A stretch of 64,000 nucleotides of DNA from Gibbula magus (lineage: Eukaryota > Mollusca > Gastropoda > Trochida > Trochidae), in contig OW388289.1 in the NCBI GenBank assembly GCA_936450465.1, positions 77,798,593-77,862,592 of the forward strand. The letters run 5' to 3'. Shown here piece by piece: positions 48,501 through 60,081 of this stretch. The notes under the pieces are model-generated. The model saw only the letters and a program-made list of their open reading frames with translations, had not been told where the DNA came from and made no database searches. Within the stretch, counting starts at the first letter, position 1, and every line of letters starts with the position of its first letter. The position numbers and the translations under genes were made by a program.

Positions 48501-51500
48501 ATGTATGATTCTATTAGGATTCAATCAAATACAGTCAACAAAATATATTAATGTCATCCTTATCAGATAACACTCGCCTTTTTTATTTACCATTTTGTAA
48601 GACTTTCGTATTCAACATGATTGTCCAAAAATATTAATAAAATAAGTATTTTTAAATACACGTTTTTTTATTATTAATTTTATAACTATTACCTCTGGCA
48701 TTCTTTGCATTTTCTATTTTTTTTAAGGTTTTGCATGTTAAATGCATATATAAACAATACAAATATCATATTCACGAAATTATTCATAAAATCAGGACAA
48801 CACTACAACAAGAACATCTGAAAGACATTTGCTTTTGCAATCAGATGGGGAAGTAAAAAGACAAGTTTTTAATCTAAGAAAATGCTGAAGTTCACACACT
48901 TAACACCATCGTAAGCGACAATAGTAGGGGGCCCTCAAAGGCCGGAAAAGGCAATTTCTTAGATGTGATATGTACAAGTATTTCCACAAATCATCCGGGA
49001 TTGAATTTCTTATAAAAGGAACGGAAAACGGTGGCTTTTAATTTCCTAGGAATGATTTGCCTGAGTTGCATTAGCGTCGGAAGACAAACTAGCAAGAAAA
49101 TGGCATGAGCAAATTGTCACAAGTTTGAAAGAGCGCTCATTTTTCACCGACATCGTTCTCGCGAGATAAAACGTAATCCCGCGGGATTAACGTGTCCGTC
49201 TGAAGTGATATTGAGTTGTCGAATTTCGCGTCAATTGCGCATCGGCGTATTTGCTGATAAATCAGCCCGCAATGACATTAGATCAGAATTATAGCGCGAC
49301 GATAGGGGCTTGATGTAATTTTTCCTCGTAGCCGTTAATAAGATTGTTATGAAACCTCCCAAGCAGGCGCAAAAACAAGATTTCCACCCATTTCCCGCAC
49401 CGCAGTCAAATATATTTCTATCTTATCAAAAAGGACGGAGGTTTTTCAGGTCGACAGTGAGGTTGTGTGATTAGGCTATGATAGGGCTTGAGAAGGAGCC
49501 AAATTAAATGATGGGGCGCAGTAAATTGAATCATCCCGCGCCTATGACCTTTATTGCATTTGGTCCTAGAACTATTCACCCCGTCCCTTCTGGCTTTTTA
49601 TATTTAATTTATGGCCACAGAAGCTGCGTTGTCGAGGCGCTTGAGTGAGGAGGACTTGTGTCGGACTCAAGTGTCATCTACAGGCTTGCAGCAGCTGGGA
49701 AAGCGTCGCCATTCTATTTCTTGTGTCCATCTTGCACGACAGACAACCAGCGCCTCGCTATTTTAAGCATCGTTCTCACTGGTCGCTAATTGCCTTTGCC
49801 GATTCCTCCAACTAACGACTTAAACGTGTTCTGCTCGATGATGCTTTAATAAAGTTAACTGATATCATTATTCATGGTCTCAAAGCGCACTGAGATTCCT
49901 CCCCGCGGGTCCCCCGGGTGTAGAGGTTCCCCTGTCAGATACGTTAAGCCTCGGCACACCGGCATGTCGCGAGTCGTTCTGCTGTGTACTCTTGGGTGCA
50001 CTTGAGGTGCTATTGACGACACAATCATTGGAATTCACGAGACGGCCACTTGGCTAGCTTAGAGAACAGACGCCACACGCGAGGAAAAATCAACTAATTT
50101 ACACCAATTAGATTAATTAGCATTCCAGTTCAGAAAAATAAAAATATCAAATTTCAATTTGTTTCTTAATTGGATATCAAACTAATTTCGGCGATGGATA
50201 TTGGTTTGTGACATATTGAAGTTTAACCCGATAAATAACTTCTCGTCACAAACACAGTTACAGAACAGACATACTAGATATACACTGATACAATACAGTA
50301 TTAAGTTGCCTCATAAAATTTGACAAGTATAACGTTTCATCTGTAAGGTATATCGCTTGGTGTATACTGTTGAACTAATTCATGTATTAACGCCGTACAT
50401 ATACCAATAGCCATTATATTGACACCTACACCACCAACTTATTCTTGGAGTAAATCTGGCAAGTTGTGATATATGTACAATGTATTAACGTATATATGTA
50501 TCCCATTTTGATGTTACTTACACTCTAGTAAGTAAGTATATCTAGTAAGTAAGGTTATCCAGAAACTTAATTTTCAAACTTTTTAATTTAACTCCCTTAA
50601 CGCAATGAAACGTGCTTCTCTTCCATATTCCACCTGAAATCAATAAATTCCGCTAGACCTGAAGTAAAGTCTTTAAAATGTCAAACTAAGTTATATGGTA
50701 CACATTACACAACTATATAAGTATACCTCCACCCTCCCCCATACCTGTACTGATTGATACTGAGACCGTACTCCGACCATCATACAATGCTTCACAAACA
50801 ACACTTATGTTTGCAAATGATGTAGTTATAAAGAACGATTAAATTTCGTAATACAGGCACACTTACGTAAAATCGTAACGCTAATTTATATTCAACTCAT
50901 CGAGTGCTTGGTTACTTGGTTTGTATGTAATTGAAAACAATTCATATTCACAAATACGACCTGTGCTAATAAGAAATATGTCACATTGTTATTGAAAGTT
51001 CTAAAACAAGCAACCATTTTGAGATATATATATGTGATATTTGAGCAAGAAGTCATGTATTAAACTTTTGAGGATTCACAAAATTAGATATCGATATCCC
51101 TTGTTGATTGACGTGTGCACGAGAAAATGGTGTGTTTCAATATTCTGGTCAATGTGACTGCACGTGATTCACTGTTAACATGCTTTTAATATAATACATT
51201 GGTAAAACTGATATATTGTCGACGTTTCGCTTGAGTAAAAGAATACCATCAAATATATTCTACAGTCACATAAGAAAACACCTAAAAAATACTGGGTATA
51301 TAAATGGAAATTTAATTATTTCCCTCAAGTTTGTGTTTCAAAATAACATATATCTTCGGTAAAACAATAACTTCATCGTTTATATTGAATACATCACGGT
51401 CTCAATCAAAGTTTCAATAAAGATACAGAATGTTATAGATTATCAGTGTGACTAGCTCATTCAGAAGATGTTATACTTCTTTGAACGTTTTATTATTGAA

Positions 51501-53823
51501 ACACAATATTTGTTCTTCGATCGCACTTCTTAAAGTCCTTCCGATTTCCTTTAAAATATTATGTTACTAAATAAATTATTCTTGAAAAACAAATAATTTA
51601 ATTTTGTTTGTAAAGAACGCTAGTCAAAGATAAGAACAACTCATTAAAATATCTCAGTTGATTGGCATGTAACTACATAATACAGAAAACATTATTATAA
51701 AAATCAATATTATCTCAGTAGTGACCAGGTGAGCATCTGTTTTATACTTAGATATATTTCTCTATTCTATCCGAACCTAAAACACAAATATCGTTTAAAT
51801 TAATAGCCTTGTTTCTTTGCATTTGTCATATTATCTAAAACATTATGCTGCAACAGACTACATTTAACTATCCTTTCTCACAGTCGTCATAAACTGTGAA
51901 TTCTACTTTTGCTTGCTCCACTAATGTCACTCGAGTGACAGCATGTACATTTCACTTGTCACATCCTTGCTTTTAGTGATTGATCCACTGTTATTTAATA
52001 AAATACATCCCATTTTAGTATCTCACAAATCTCTGATATTAATATACAGATATCATTTGGCATGTATTACCGCTATTTTCGACTTTTGATTAAAATCGTT
52101 ATTATTGTTCCCGTGACTCCAGGCGTTTTGAACAGTAGCTGATAGTATTGCCCTGGCTTTATTTCCTTCAATTAGTACCAGATTCTATCTTGGAGCGAAC
52201 TTAAATGACACAAAGCTTTATGGCGTCATGTCGAGAAACAATATAGGTATATTCTCAACCCATTTCCGTATCTCACCGATCTAATTTTTATGCCAGTCTA
52301 TTGTGATGCCTGTTAGCATTTTGCCAGAGCTATTAGGAGAAGTGATCTACTGACAACACGTGCGTCTAATCTGTGATATAAAGATGGGCCGATAGAGCTT
52401 CAATATGTCATCCAGTCCTAATGAGTGATTAAAACTCTCGTCCAGGCTTACGAGAAGAATATTATCAAGGACCTGCGGTCAGTCACTGGGATTTGGCTGA
52501 AAACCGTGGATTTAGAATATCTCCATAGTAACCATATGTCACCATATTTCAGTGTATCTTTGATGCACTAACATATTGGTATAATTACAATCTTGTCATT
52601 TAGGAAATATGAATAACATGTTCTACTTAAACATGGTATAATTTTGCCTGTTTAGCCATATGAATCCAGTAACATTTTGATTATCCGGAATTATAAATCA
52701 AATACCATTAAAATTGTTCAGATGTTTAAATCACATAACACTGTGATTATCTAGTTATTTAAATTAAAAAACACTTTGGCTATCCAGAAGTCTAAATTTA
52801 AAAAAAGTATAACATGTTGACTTCTTATATGTACGAATCTAGTGATTTGACAAATAAATAAATAAGTTATTGTGTAATGTTTATTATGACTTGACAGTGA
52901 TATTTCACATCTGAGGAAGATATTGGTTTAAAAAGAACTGTATAATTCTTCTCCTGCAAAGAACAGAAATTTTAATTGACTCTCTTTTCCGATATCAATC
53001 CTGAAAATAAATAGAGCTGCTTTTAAGCTTAGAAGTAATTCAAAGAAGTTGTTTTTCGAATATGAAATCATCTCCGAAGATTATATAACAAAGCTATTTT
53101 ATAAATCGTTTTATGTTTCCAAAAATATTTGATATTTCGCACAGAACATACTCAAATATATTAAATCTATTGATAAATTAATCATGACAGTGTATTACGT
53201 CCGTGACAATAAATGCTACTTTTGAATTAATAGTAAAGAACGGTAACAATGACAATTTTGTAAAGAAAGATACAGGGTTACTATTAAATAATTCATCATG
53301 CTTTATCATACATCATTTATCATATGAAACCTGTTACACTATTTACTTGTACATTTCTCAATGAAGTATTTTATAGAAATGGATTCCATTAACCATTAAT
53401 TACCATTAATGCATTAATGGAATGTTTTATGAAGTAAAAATATAAAATAAAGGAACAATTACGAACGGTTCAGTTTACATATGTCATAATTTTCAGTAAG
53501 TCGTTTGGTATCTTTTAAACAACTTCTATGTTAAAAAATCAATTCAATTGATATTTCAGGAACATTTTAATTGATAGATGTTTTTTTTATCATTTTAAAT
53601 ATATTCACAAGGTTTGATCTATAACAAATTCATTTGAATTCACTAAAATAAAATAAACATAAAATTATATAAATACGTAAGTGCGTTCTCTGTAATTCTG
53701 ATAACAAATTCCCAACCTAAATACAAACGTTCTATATAAATTGAATAAATAGAAAAAGTGTCTTGGATACGTACAAGGGTGGTACTTACTGCCAATGTGC
53801 CTGTTCGGGTCGCTCAAATCCAT
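31476..53823 (-). CDS. NR2E3: Nuclear receptor NR2E3/PNR, complete 8-exon gene, 440 aa
   Basis: Ligand-type zinc-finger transcription factor of the NR2E group (vertebrate photoreceptor-specific PNR, fly Hr51, worm fax-1), acting in the nucleus on AGGTCA-type half-sites. Joining exons 53790-53823, 40077-40377, 39050-39153, 37195-37395, 33812-34014, 33265-33505, 32649-32754 and 31476-31608 gives 1323 nt, one open frame, with all seven introns GT-AG and all phases matching. Residues 1-75 are a Ser/Pro-rich A/B region. The DNA-binding domain has Cys 77, 80, 94, 97 and Cys 113, 120, 130, 133. The P-box is CNGCSG. The second finger starts C-x6-C, where most receptors have C-x5-C. The extension AVQNERQPR follows at 147-155. 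The ligand-binding domain runs from about 250, with [16 protein letters not shown] near 278-293, and ends in AF-2 helix MEKLLCDMF at 430-438. The P-box and the AVQNERQPR extension favour NR2E3 over tailless/TLX. Human NR2E3 is about 410 residues. Confidence 0.93.
31925..32648. repeat. 42-bp minisatellite in NR2E3 intron 7
   Basis: About 16 diverged units of the type ATGCTATCACTGTATCATCC plus ATCATAACCCTATTATTGA. The right-hand end reads CTATTATTGAATCCTGCTAG then CACTGTAC, a diverged unit that contains the reverse complement of the exon 7 splice donor. Confidence 0.9.
32649..32754 (-). CDS. NR2E3: NR2E3 coding exon 7 (LBD)
   Basis: Acceptor tttcag and donor GTACAG. It codes [18 protein letters not shown] and the segment to HPTQPC, the LBD region before the last helices. 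The donor lies in the terminal, diverged unit of the 42-bp minisatellite that fills intron 7. Confidence 0.93.
33265..33505 (-). CDS. NR2E3: NR2E3 coding exon 6 (LBD core)
   Basis: Acceptor accag and donor GTAGGT. It begins [19 protein letters not shown], the LBD signature helices, followed by a variable loop and [20 protein letters not shown] and [11 protein letters not shown]. It leaves one base that joins exon 7 to make Asp362. Confidence 0.95.
33812..34014 (-). CDS. NR2E3: NR2E3 coding exon 5 (hinge and start of LBD)
   Basis: Acceptor ttccag and donor GTGAGA. It codes a Pro-rich linker (HPPPQPPAH) and then the first ligand-binding-domain helices, [19 protein letters not shown] and NLPFRDQ. 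The exon ends in phase 0 at DQ, inside the nuclear receptor signature that continues in exon 6. Confidence 0.93.
37195..37395 (-). CDS. NR2E3: NR2E3 coding exon 4 (DBD extension and hinge)
   Basis: Acceptor gacag and donor GTAAAT. It starts with [13 protein letters not shown], which completes the family-specific AVQNERQPR block. The rest is a variable hinge with no recognisable fold (residues about 160-213). It ends EPEDS plus a split Val codon. Confidence 0.92.
39050..39153 (-). CDS. NR2E3: NR2E3 coding exon 3 (second zinc finger)
   Basis: Acceptor ctag and donor GTTTGT. The exon codes [18 protein letters not shown] and [14 protein letters not shown], the second finger and the start of the C-terminal extension. 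The phase joins exon 2 through a split Arg codon and exon 4 through a split Ala codon. Confidence 0.95.
40077..40377 (-). CDS. NR2E3: NR2E3 coding exon 2 (A/B region and first zinc finger)
   Basis: Acceptor ttgcag at 40378-40383 and donor GTATTT below 40077. The exon codes an SP-repeat-rich A/B segment ([14 protein letters not shown]) and the first zinc finger [14 protein letters not shown]...[11 protein letters not shown], ending within the Arg codon after KLIY. The P-box Asn (CNGCSG) is the form I know from PNR receptors. Confidence 0.95.
43973..44355 (-). mobile_element. tRNA-derived SINE in NR2E3 intron 1
   Basis: Read on the minus strand, the head GCGTGGCTCGCTGGATGAGT resembles a tRNA A-box region, with a weak B-box-like stretch about 50 bases further on. 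A central block containing CCTTGGGCAAGGGACTT resembles the conserved core of several aquatic-animal SINEs. The 3' end, with AGCGCTTTGAG, CGCGATATAAGT and a short ATTATTATT tail, looks like an L2-type LINE-mobilised tail. Family assignment is from memory. The 131-aa open frame on the plus strand here is a by-product. Confidence 0.6.
45541..45579. repeat. (ATA)13 microsatellite
   Basis: Thirteen uninterrupted ATA units inside NR2E3 intron 1. Confidence 0.95.
48900..50060. promoter_or_regulatory. CpG-richer island in NR2E3 intron 1, candidate enhancer
   Basis: Clearly less AT-rich than the flanks and without coding potential. Contains the TAATCC palindrome at 49174, TGCTGATAAATCAGC at 49252-49266, and several TAATTAG words near 50100. 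Similar patches lie at 42600-43660 and 46250-47640. Confidence 0.35.
49174..49189. promoter_or_regulatory. Palindromic K50 homeodomain-type site (candidate)
   Basis: TAATCCCGCGGGATTA is a perfect 16-bp palindrome with two TAATCC cores, the motif of Otx/Crx-type homeodomains. It lies in a CpG-richer island of NR2E3 intron 1. Function is inferred. Confidence 0.3.
53790..53823 (-). CDS. NR2E3: NR2E3 coding exon 1 (start codon)
   Basis: Codes [11 protein letters not shown] plus one base of codon 12, then a consensus donor GTAAGT at 53789-53784. The ATG has A at -3 and G at +4, a good initiation context. An in-frame TGA lies 14 codons upstream (53863-53865), so no longer in-frame N-terminus exists in this exon. 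The join to exon 2 makes Asn12. The 5' UTR lies above 53823; its start was not determined, and a separate upstream non-coding exon cannot be excluded. Confidence 0.8.
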
Positions 53824-56800
53824 GTTATCCCACGTCAAAGCTGAAGGAGGTTCGGTGAAACGTCAAAACGTTTTCACTCGCCCGTGGTTGGCTCGCGTTT
53901 GTTGAACGGTGAAATGTACAAGGTGTTTTGGAAGCTACCGTGTGATCAGCTGATAATAAATTAGACGGGCTTGTTACAGTCTCGCTACTTGAATCAGTCT
54001 CAGCCACAAAGGATGCTGTTTGATGAGCGAATCCATTATTGGAAGATGGGGGTGTCGGGTAACATCCACCCCCTTTTTCGATATGTAAGTTTATCGTGGC
54101 TGTTTGTTAAAATGGAAATGTGTTACTTTTAATCTTATGTTTTAAGGTGCTTTGTTTAAATACCAAATAAGTGATTTGTAAGTTATTCACTTATATTGCT
54201 GATATTCTTATTTAATGTTTTTTGTTTGATTTGATCATTATGAAATAAAATTATCAAGCTATAACAGTCAACTTGGGGAAAGTATTAGGAAAATGGATAT
54301 TAATAATGTATATATGCCAATATATTTCCATCTATTCGATTAATCATCAAATATATACATATATATATCAAATAATACACTGCTTTTAAACAAACAATCA
54401 AAAGTGTAGCCAAAACTTAAATAAAACCGAAAACAGAAGTTAAAAGTATATGAAAGTACGATCTAAGCTATCGCACCCCTTGACAGTGAAATGCACTCGT
54501 CCACTGTTAACGAGCACGTGTCAGCCGACAGTCAACTGTGAGGTTGAGATTCTATTGGCTGATTCCCCCGCCATCCCTGATCTCACAGTCGATTTGTCCA
54601 TCGCTGTAGAGGAGGCGGGTCATTTGGACGGTGTAACTGTGCGCTTCATTAACATAGAAATAACTTGCCGAGCAAAAGTCTCCTTAATCAGCCTTCAGTT
54701 TGTGGCACACGGTGTTTTGTTCAGCGCTACAAACACATTCACCGTTCTAAATCCGATCAAATACTAGGAAAATCCTGGGCCAAGTTTTCGGTTTGATTTT
54801 TTATTCAATTTTGACGTCGGTTTGGCGAGGTTAAGTCTTGTATTATCTCTTCCTTCAAGGAAGATGTTTGGTCGCTTTAATTGAGTTACAATTGTAGAGA
54901 AATTCTTAATTGATTTTACTTTTTATGAATCTGGGTAGCCTAGCTCAAAGGGTAGAGTGTGTAATAGCTTAAATCCCACCTAAGGGGGATTGAGTCCGGT
55001 GCTTCGCTACAGATAAACAAAGTAAGTTTTTGTTGAACAAAGGATACTTCTCTTGAAAAGGAGATTCTCTTCGAAAACTCAGTTCGTATTTTCTTTCTTG
55101 GCTAAATTCTACATCAAAGACATATTGTCAAATGTGAATTACTAGTCGGGTTCTCGAACCAGGACACTCTCGCTTTAATTCCTTTTATGTATAATTCACT
55201 ATGACGTCTTGGAAGTTTGAGACTTTGAGAATAAAAATGTTGTCATCCCCTTTCATGGAGTATGTGGAATTTATGATGTCATATTACTTGAACTTCATCT
55301 TTTCATTTTAGAACGTCTCTTTAATTCCTGATTCAGGGGAGACTCAGCATTTGGAGGGGCTAAATGTGAACTTGATGACCCCGCCTTCGCTCCAATGCAT
55401 GTTTTTTTTTGTTTCACGTCATATTATTGTAATGTTTATTATCATTTGGCTTTATTTCGGATTTCAATTACGCTATCTATCTGTAATTTAGATAACCTTT
55501 TTTTATATACCCACACTTTAATAAAGTTATTTCTAACTAAGATTATTACGCATGTATACACTCGTAGGTATTTGGCTTCATATCAAAACTCTTCCGCATC
55601 GAGATAATTCGCATGGAATAGGTAATAGTTTTCATGTTTCCGATTTTATGATACTTTTTTGTGTCACTCATCGACCATATCAAGGCAGCTTTGTTAAATC
55701 ATGCCAATAAATTTACCAAAACGCGAAAACCACTCTCCGCAATATAACATCAAAGCTGAAGACTCATAAAGAAAACATAAAGTTGTATAAATGACCAATC
55801 TAGAGGTTAAAACCGTTGAAGGGTGTCCGATAATTCGCTGATAAAAGTCTCCCTTCCTTGTAAAGTCGCAGTGCATGCCGAAGTGCCTCGGCAACTATTA
55901 ACGACAAGGGCTCCTAATCAACTCCACACCAAATCGTGCAGTAAGTGAACCCAAAAATCATCATGGTACCCAAACAAATTAAAATGTCACAGACAAAACG
56001 ATAGAATTGAAGAAGCGGTTGCCGGGGGCCAAGACAAAGTCAATTAATACAACAGCACGTGCGGCTGTGAATTGTACGCCGCTGATTGGCGCCTGTGGCG
56101 GTTGACAAGTCGCGGAAATGAACAACATCGCGCAAGCTTTGTTAGCCGGCTTTGTCAATTTCAACACTTTCACCTGTATGTTGTAGCGTGGTATATCGGT
56201 AGTCAGCGCATGGGAGGAGGTAAGGGGAGGTTTAGGGGGATAAATAGATACAAAGAGGGTACATCTACTTTTATGAAAGCAGGCCGACAAAGGTTTCTGC
56301 ATGTTCTAAAGGACAAGTGCTCGTCTGAATCTCAAGTGCTGAGGTCTGCTTCGTGACGGGACCGGAGTGCAGACACTGTAACCTGTGTATGGAGATAAGT
56401 GCAAGTACACAGATGCTCACATTATGTTTTCATAATAAATAAAGCAGAGATAATTTTTGAAAAATAAAAAAATAGTAATTTGTTCATACATACGTTCAAT
56501 GCAACTTTTTTTTGTGAGAATATGACAGTATAATTTTAAAGTGAAACACGATGATTGCGACCTGTAACGTTCCCCTATATTGCTGGGGACAATTGTTGGC
56601 TGTTTGTCACAAGGCTATGCAAATATACAATTCAATTTAAAATTTCGATAACTTTTTCTTAAAGACACTCTTGATATATGTACATGTGTTCGTTACATGC
56701 TGAAAGCCGTCTGATAATTATTTCTTTCCGAAGTGTGTCAATACTTGTATTAATTATGTTTAAATGCTTGCAATTTCATGTTTTCAGAGAATTTTCGAAA

Positions 56801-57864
56801 AATAACTATATATTGTTTAAACACCCCCTTAATTATGCAGTACCAGATTCTTATAATAACATAAACTTTACTGCAATTACGTGATTGTTTTTTTTAAATA
56901 TGCTGCAATATTATTTCTTAAGATGAAATGTAAACACTTCCAATGTCAACCAATTTGAAAAATGAAAATGAATTTTTATAAATATGAATTGAAAGAAATA
57001 TCGTCTGGTAAGGCAGTAACAGTGTACTGCAGTAGCTTAAATTGCATAACCAATACGAACGTCTAAATTTGTCAACAATAATTACAAAACTATTTTTTAA
57101 AACAACAAGAAAACGACTACCCTTTATTTTTTTATTATAAAATACCAGATTGTGGACTTTCATACAATCATAATTCTAAATAACGTGTATCACTTGAGGA
57201 ACAGGGAAGTAAGAACAATGCGACGATTAACAACTTTCAGAAAAATATGGCGAGTTAATGAAATAAAACAATACAGGGAAAACGTTTCAGAATGTCCAAA
57301 TGGGCTGAAAGTAAGACAATCAAGATTTTCTGGATAACAACTTTATTGTGAAGCTTCAATTGGTGCAATTTAAATTGAGACTAGTAAATAAGAAAGATTT
57401 ACATTATTTAGGGATGTGTTATATAGGTTACGAAAACTTACACAAGAATGCGTATCTTATAATATAAGAAGTATATTTCCAAATTAGTAAACCAGTAAAA
57501 TATTACATGACATATTGAAAATCGATTTTGAAAATGATATCTGTGAACTCCATTAAAATCATTTTTTTAAATATTTAATAAAATCAGTTTATATTCATGT
57601 GAACGTGCGTGCTTTAACTCCAATCTACAAAGACAGCGCTTCAATATTAACATTCTTCAATCACATCAGAGAGGATAGTTCGATCTTATCTATCCTATCA
57701 ATACTTCGTGACCTTGTGTTGTTTCCTTGTTGTTTCTTGATGCTTCCTGGTTTTCAAAAATCATTTCTCATAATGCAGAAATTCAGACAAGAGAATCACG
57801 AGATGTCTGACAATTAACCATTCCTGGACTATAGACAAAATTGAAATGAACGCTCGTATGTAGA
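53824..57864. other. Region upstream of NR2E3
   Basis: The part next to the start codon (53824-54060 and 54450-54780) is CpG-richer and should contain the 5' UTR and promoter; no TATA element could be assigned with confidence. A 105-codon plus-strand frame at 54450-54767 has no recognised domain. A second CpG-richer patch lies at 55980-56350. The rest is AT-rich. Confidence 0.45.
54932..55010 (+). ncRNA. tRNA-like sequence or SINE head (remnant)
   Basis: TAGCTCAAAGGGTAGAG resembles an A-box/D-arm and GGGATTGAGTCC resembles a B-box/T-arm, at about tRNA spacing. The acceptor ends (GGGTAGCC and GGTGCTTC) do not pair well, so this is not a functional tRNA gene as it stands. No SINE body was recognised after it. 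Confidence 0.35.
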
Positions 57865-58345
57865 ATATGCCAGCAGGCAGAATAGGACTGTAGGCAGAGT
57901 GGGACTGTGGGAAGAATAGGATTTAGACAGAATGGGACTGTAGGCAGAATTGGGCTGTAGACATAATGGACCTGTGGGCAGAATGGATGTGTAGACAGAA
58001 TGGGATTGTAGGCAGAATGGGACTGTAGGCAGAATAGGATTGTAGGCAGTAGAGACTAAATACGTATACTAAATACAATGGACTTGTAATCAGAGTGCGA
58101 CAGGCCAGACTACAACTGTAGTCAGAATAGAACTGGGATGGGTCAGAATATTATAATGACTATAGGCAGAATATACCTGTACACAGAATAGGAATAAACG
58201 AATGGGTATGACGGCACAATGTGACTGTATGCGGAATAGTACTGCAAGAAGAATCGAACTGAAGACGAAACTTAACTGAAGGCTAAATAGAGCTATATGT
58301 GTTTATGTATTGAATAGTAGGCCGAATGGGACTGTATGTAGAAAG
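57865..58345. repeat. About 17-bp degenerate minisatellite
   Basis: Units of the type GGCAGAATGGGACTGTA, best preserved at 57885-58050 and decaying toward 58345. Confidence 0.8.
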
Positions 58346-58784
58346 GGGCTAATGATATAAATTATTGTATCCAGTATATGGGACAATTCTGGTCAAATAT
58401 CGACACGAAAGAACGATACGCTACTTAAATACATAATATACAAAACTGCACATGTATCAAGTTGAAAAAGTGGAAACCCATGGTGGGAATTGCGTGGCTT
58501 CAATGTTCATATTCTTTGTAAAATCAAACTTTTGCTGTGCCAAAGCATGCCAAAATTATATGACCGTTAAGTTGTTAACCTTCATAGTGTGGAGCGATAT
58601 CGTCGCTTCTTCTGACGGCTGTAGATATACCAATCGTCTACACTCCGTGTAGCAAGTATATCAGTTGTTTATAATCATTCTTGCTAAGTATGTCATATAT
58701 ACGTCACTGTCACAGTCACTCTTTTTTTTTAAATATACAGTTTAACTTTCAATCGAATTTATTAAGCCTAACTATAATTTACTC

Positions 58785-59200
58785 TAAGTCTGCCATAACG
58801 GTCTTTAACCTCCATTTTACTTAAAGTCTGCCATAACGGTTTTTAACCTCCATTTACTTAGATTCTGCCATAACGGTCTTAACCTTCATTTACTTAGATT
58901 CTGCTATAACGGTCTTTAACCTTCATTTACTTAGAATCTGCCATAACGGTTTTTAACCTCCGTTTACTTAGATTCTGCCATAACGGTCTTTAACTTCCAT
59001 TTACTTAGATTCTGCCATAACGGTCTTTAACCTACATTTACTTAGATTCTGCCATAACGGTCTTTAACCTACATTTACCTAGAGTCTGCCATAACGGTCT
59101 TTAACCTCCATTTACTTAGATTCTGCTATAAAGGTCTTTATCTTCCATTTACTTAGATTCTGCCATAACGGTCTTTAACCTCCATTTACTCAAGTATTTT
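58785..59200. repeat. 37-bp minisatellite, 11 units
   Basis: Unit TTCTGCCATAACGGTCTTTA plus ACCTCCATTTACTTAGA, eleven copies with few differences. Nearly every unit contains TAACGG. Confidence 0.92.
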
Positions 59201-60081
59201 ACTAAACCTTCATTTATACTCACTTGTTTCAAGACGATTACGATCACTTTTGCTAATCATATTACTAATTTACACATACTTTGGTCAAGCTTATCCAAAT
59301 TGTGTCAAACACTTCCGTTATTCACACTCACTTGTTGCAAGAATAACAGTCACAAACAATCATTTTAGACACCATGATCAGTCAGTTATAACTACTTTTT
59401 TAAAACCATATTAGTCATTGACATTCACCTTTCTAAGCATAATCATTCATCTACTTATGATTGTGTATATTTTGTGTTACAACATACAACTTGACACTCA
59501 CGCATACATATTTTAAAAATTTACAGATTAAAATATAAAATGTTCTTATGAAAACGTTATAGATAAACGTATATACATTATAGATGAAATATTAAAAAAT
59601 GTTTCGTTTTATTCATTTTGTTAATGGGAGGAATCAGTCGGGTTATTTGTGTGTGTTATTGGGTGTCACATATACCAACCATTACAAATACTGACTATTG
59701 CCGCACATTACTGTTTTAATGCTACATGTAGTTGATTCGGTGTATAAAAGACAAAAAGTACAAATTGGGTTGGTAGTGTTTAATAGGTAATATAACTAGT
59801 ACTGCTATCCTAGTTATCCCATGTTTTGCGATAAGAGATGAAAGTTGAGTGAAATTATTTGAAATGAAATCACGCATTATGTTTGTGGCACGTATTACAG
59901 ATAAAAACATATTACTAAAAACACCGAATGTCGCTTTAAGGAGAGGATATCCTAAGTTAACTTATTACCACTCTGTTTCATTATGAATAAATTATGTTTA
60001 CACAAAACAGGATTAAAACCACTGTTAAGATTATGCGTAGAACCCAGTATTATGCTGTTGCAGAATTTCTGCTCAACTTTA
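59201..60081. other. AT-rich spacer
   Basis: No gene or repeat recognised. Confidence 0.4.

Larger units (their letters stand above)
40378..53789 (-). other. NR2E3 intron 1 (13.4 kb)
   Basis: No convincing gene was found inside. Most of it is AT-rich. CpG-richer islands stand out at about 42600-43660, 46250-47640 and 48900-50060 and are regulatory candidates. It also holds a SINE (43973-44355) and a short (ATA)n run at 45541-45579. Open frames here are short and show no recognisable domains. Confidence 0.8.

Noticed and set aside
53825..54007. 60-codon minus-strand frame ending one base before the NR2E3 ATG, as a possible regulatory uORF
   Set aside because: Its first codon is GTG, not ATG, and no in-frame ATG is present, so there is no support for translation.
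54450..54767. 105-codon ATG-started plus-strand frame upstream of NR2E3
   Set aside because: No recognised domain; lies in the CpG-richer presumed promoter region, where long chance frames are expected. Transcript evidence would be needed.
55979..56356. Overlapping frames of about 100 codons on both strands
   Set aside because: Opposed frames in a CpG-richer patch with no domain on either strand.
58785..59200. Regular repeats considered as a CRISPR array
   Set aside because: Units are contiguous with no unique spacers, and the genome is eukaryotic.
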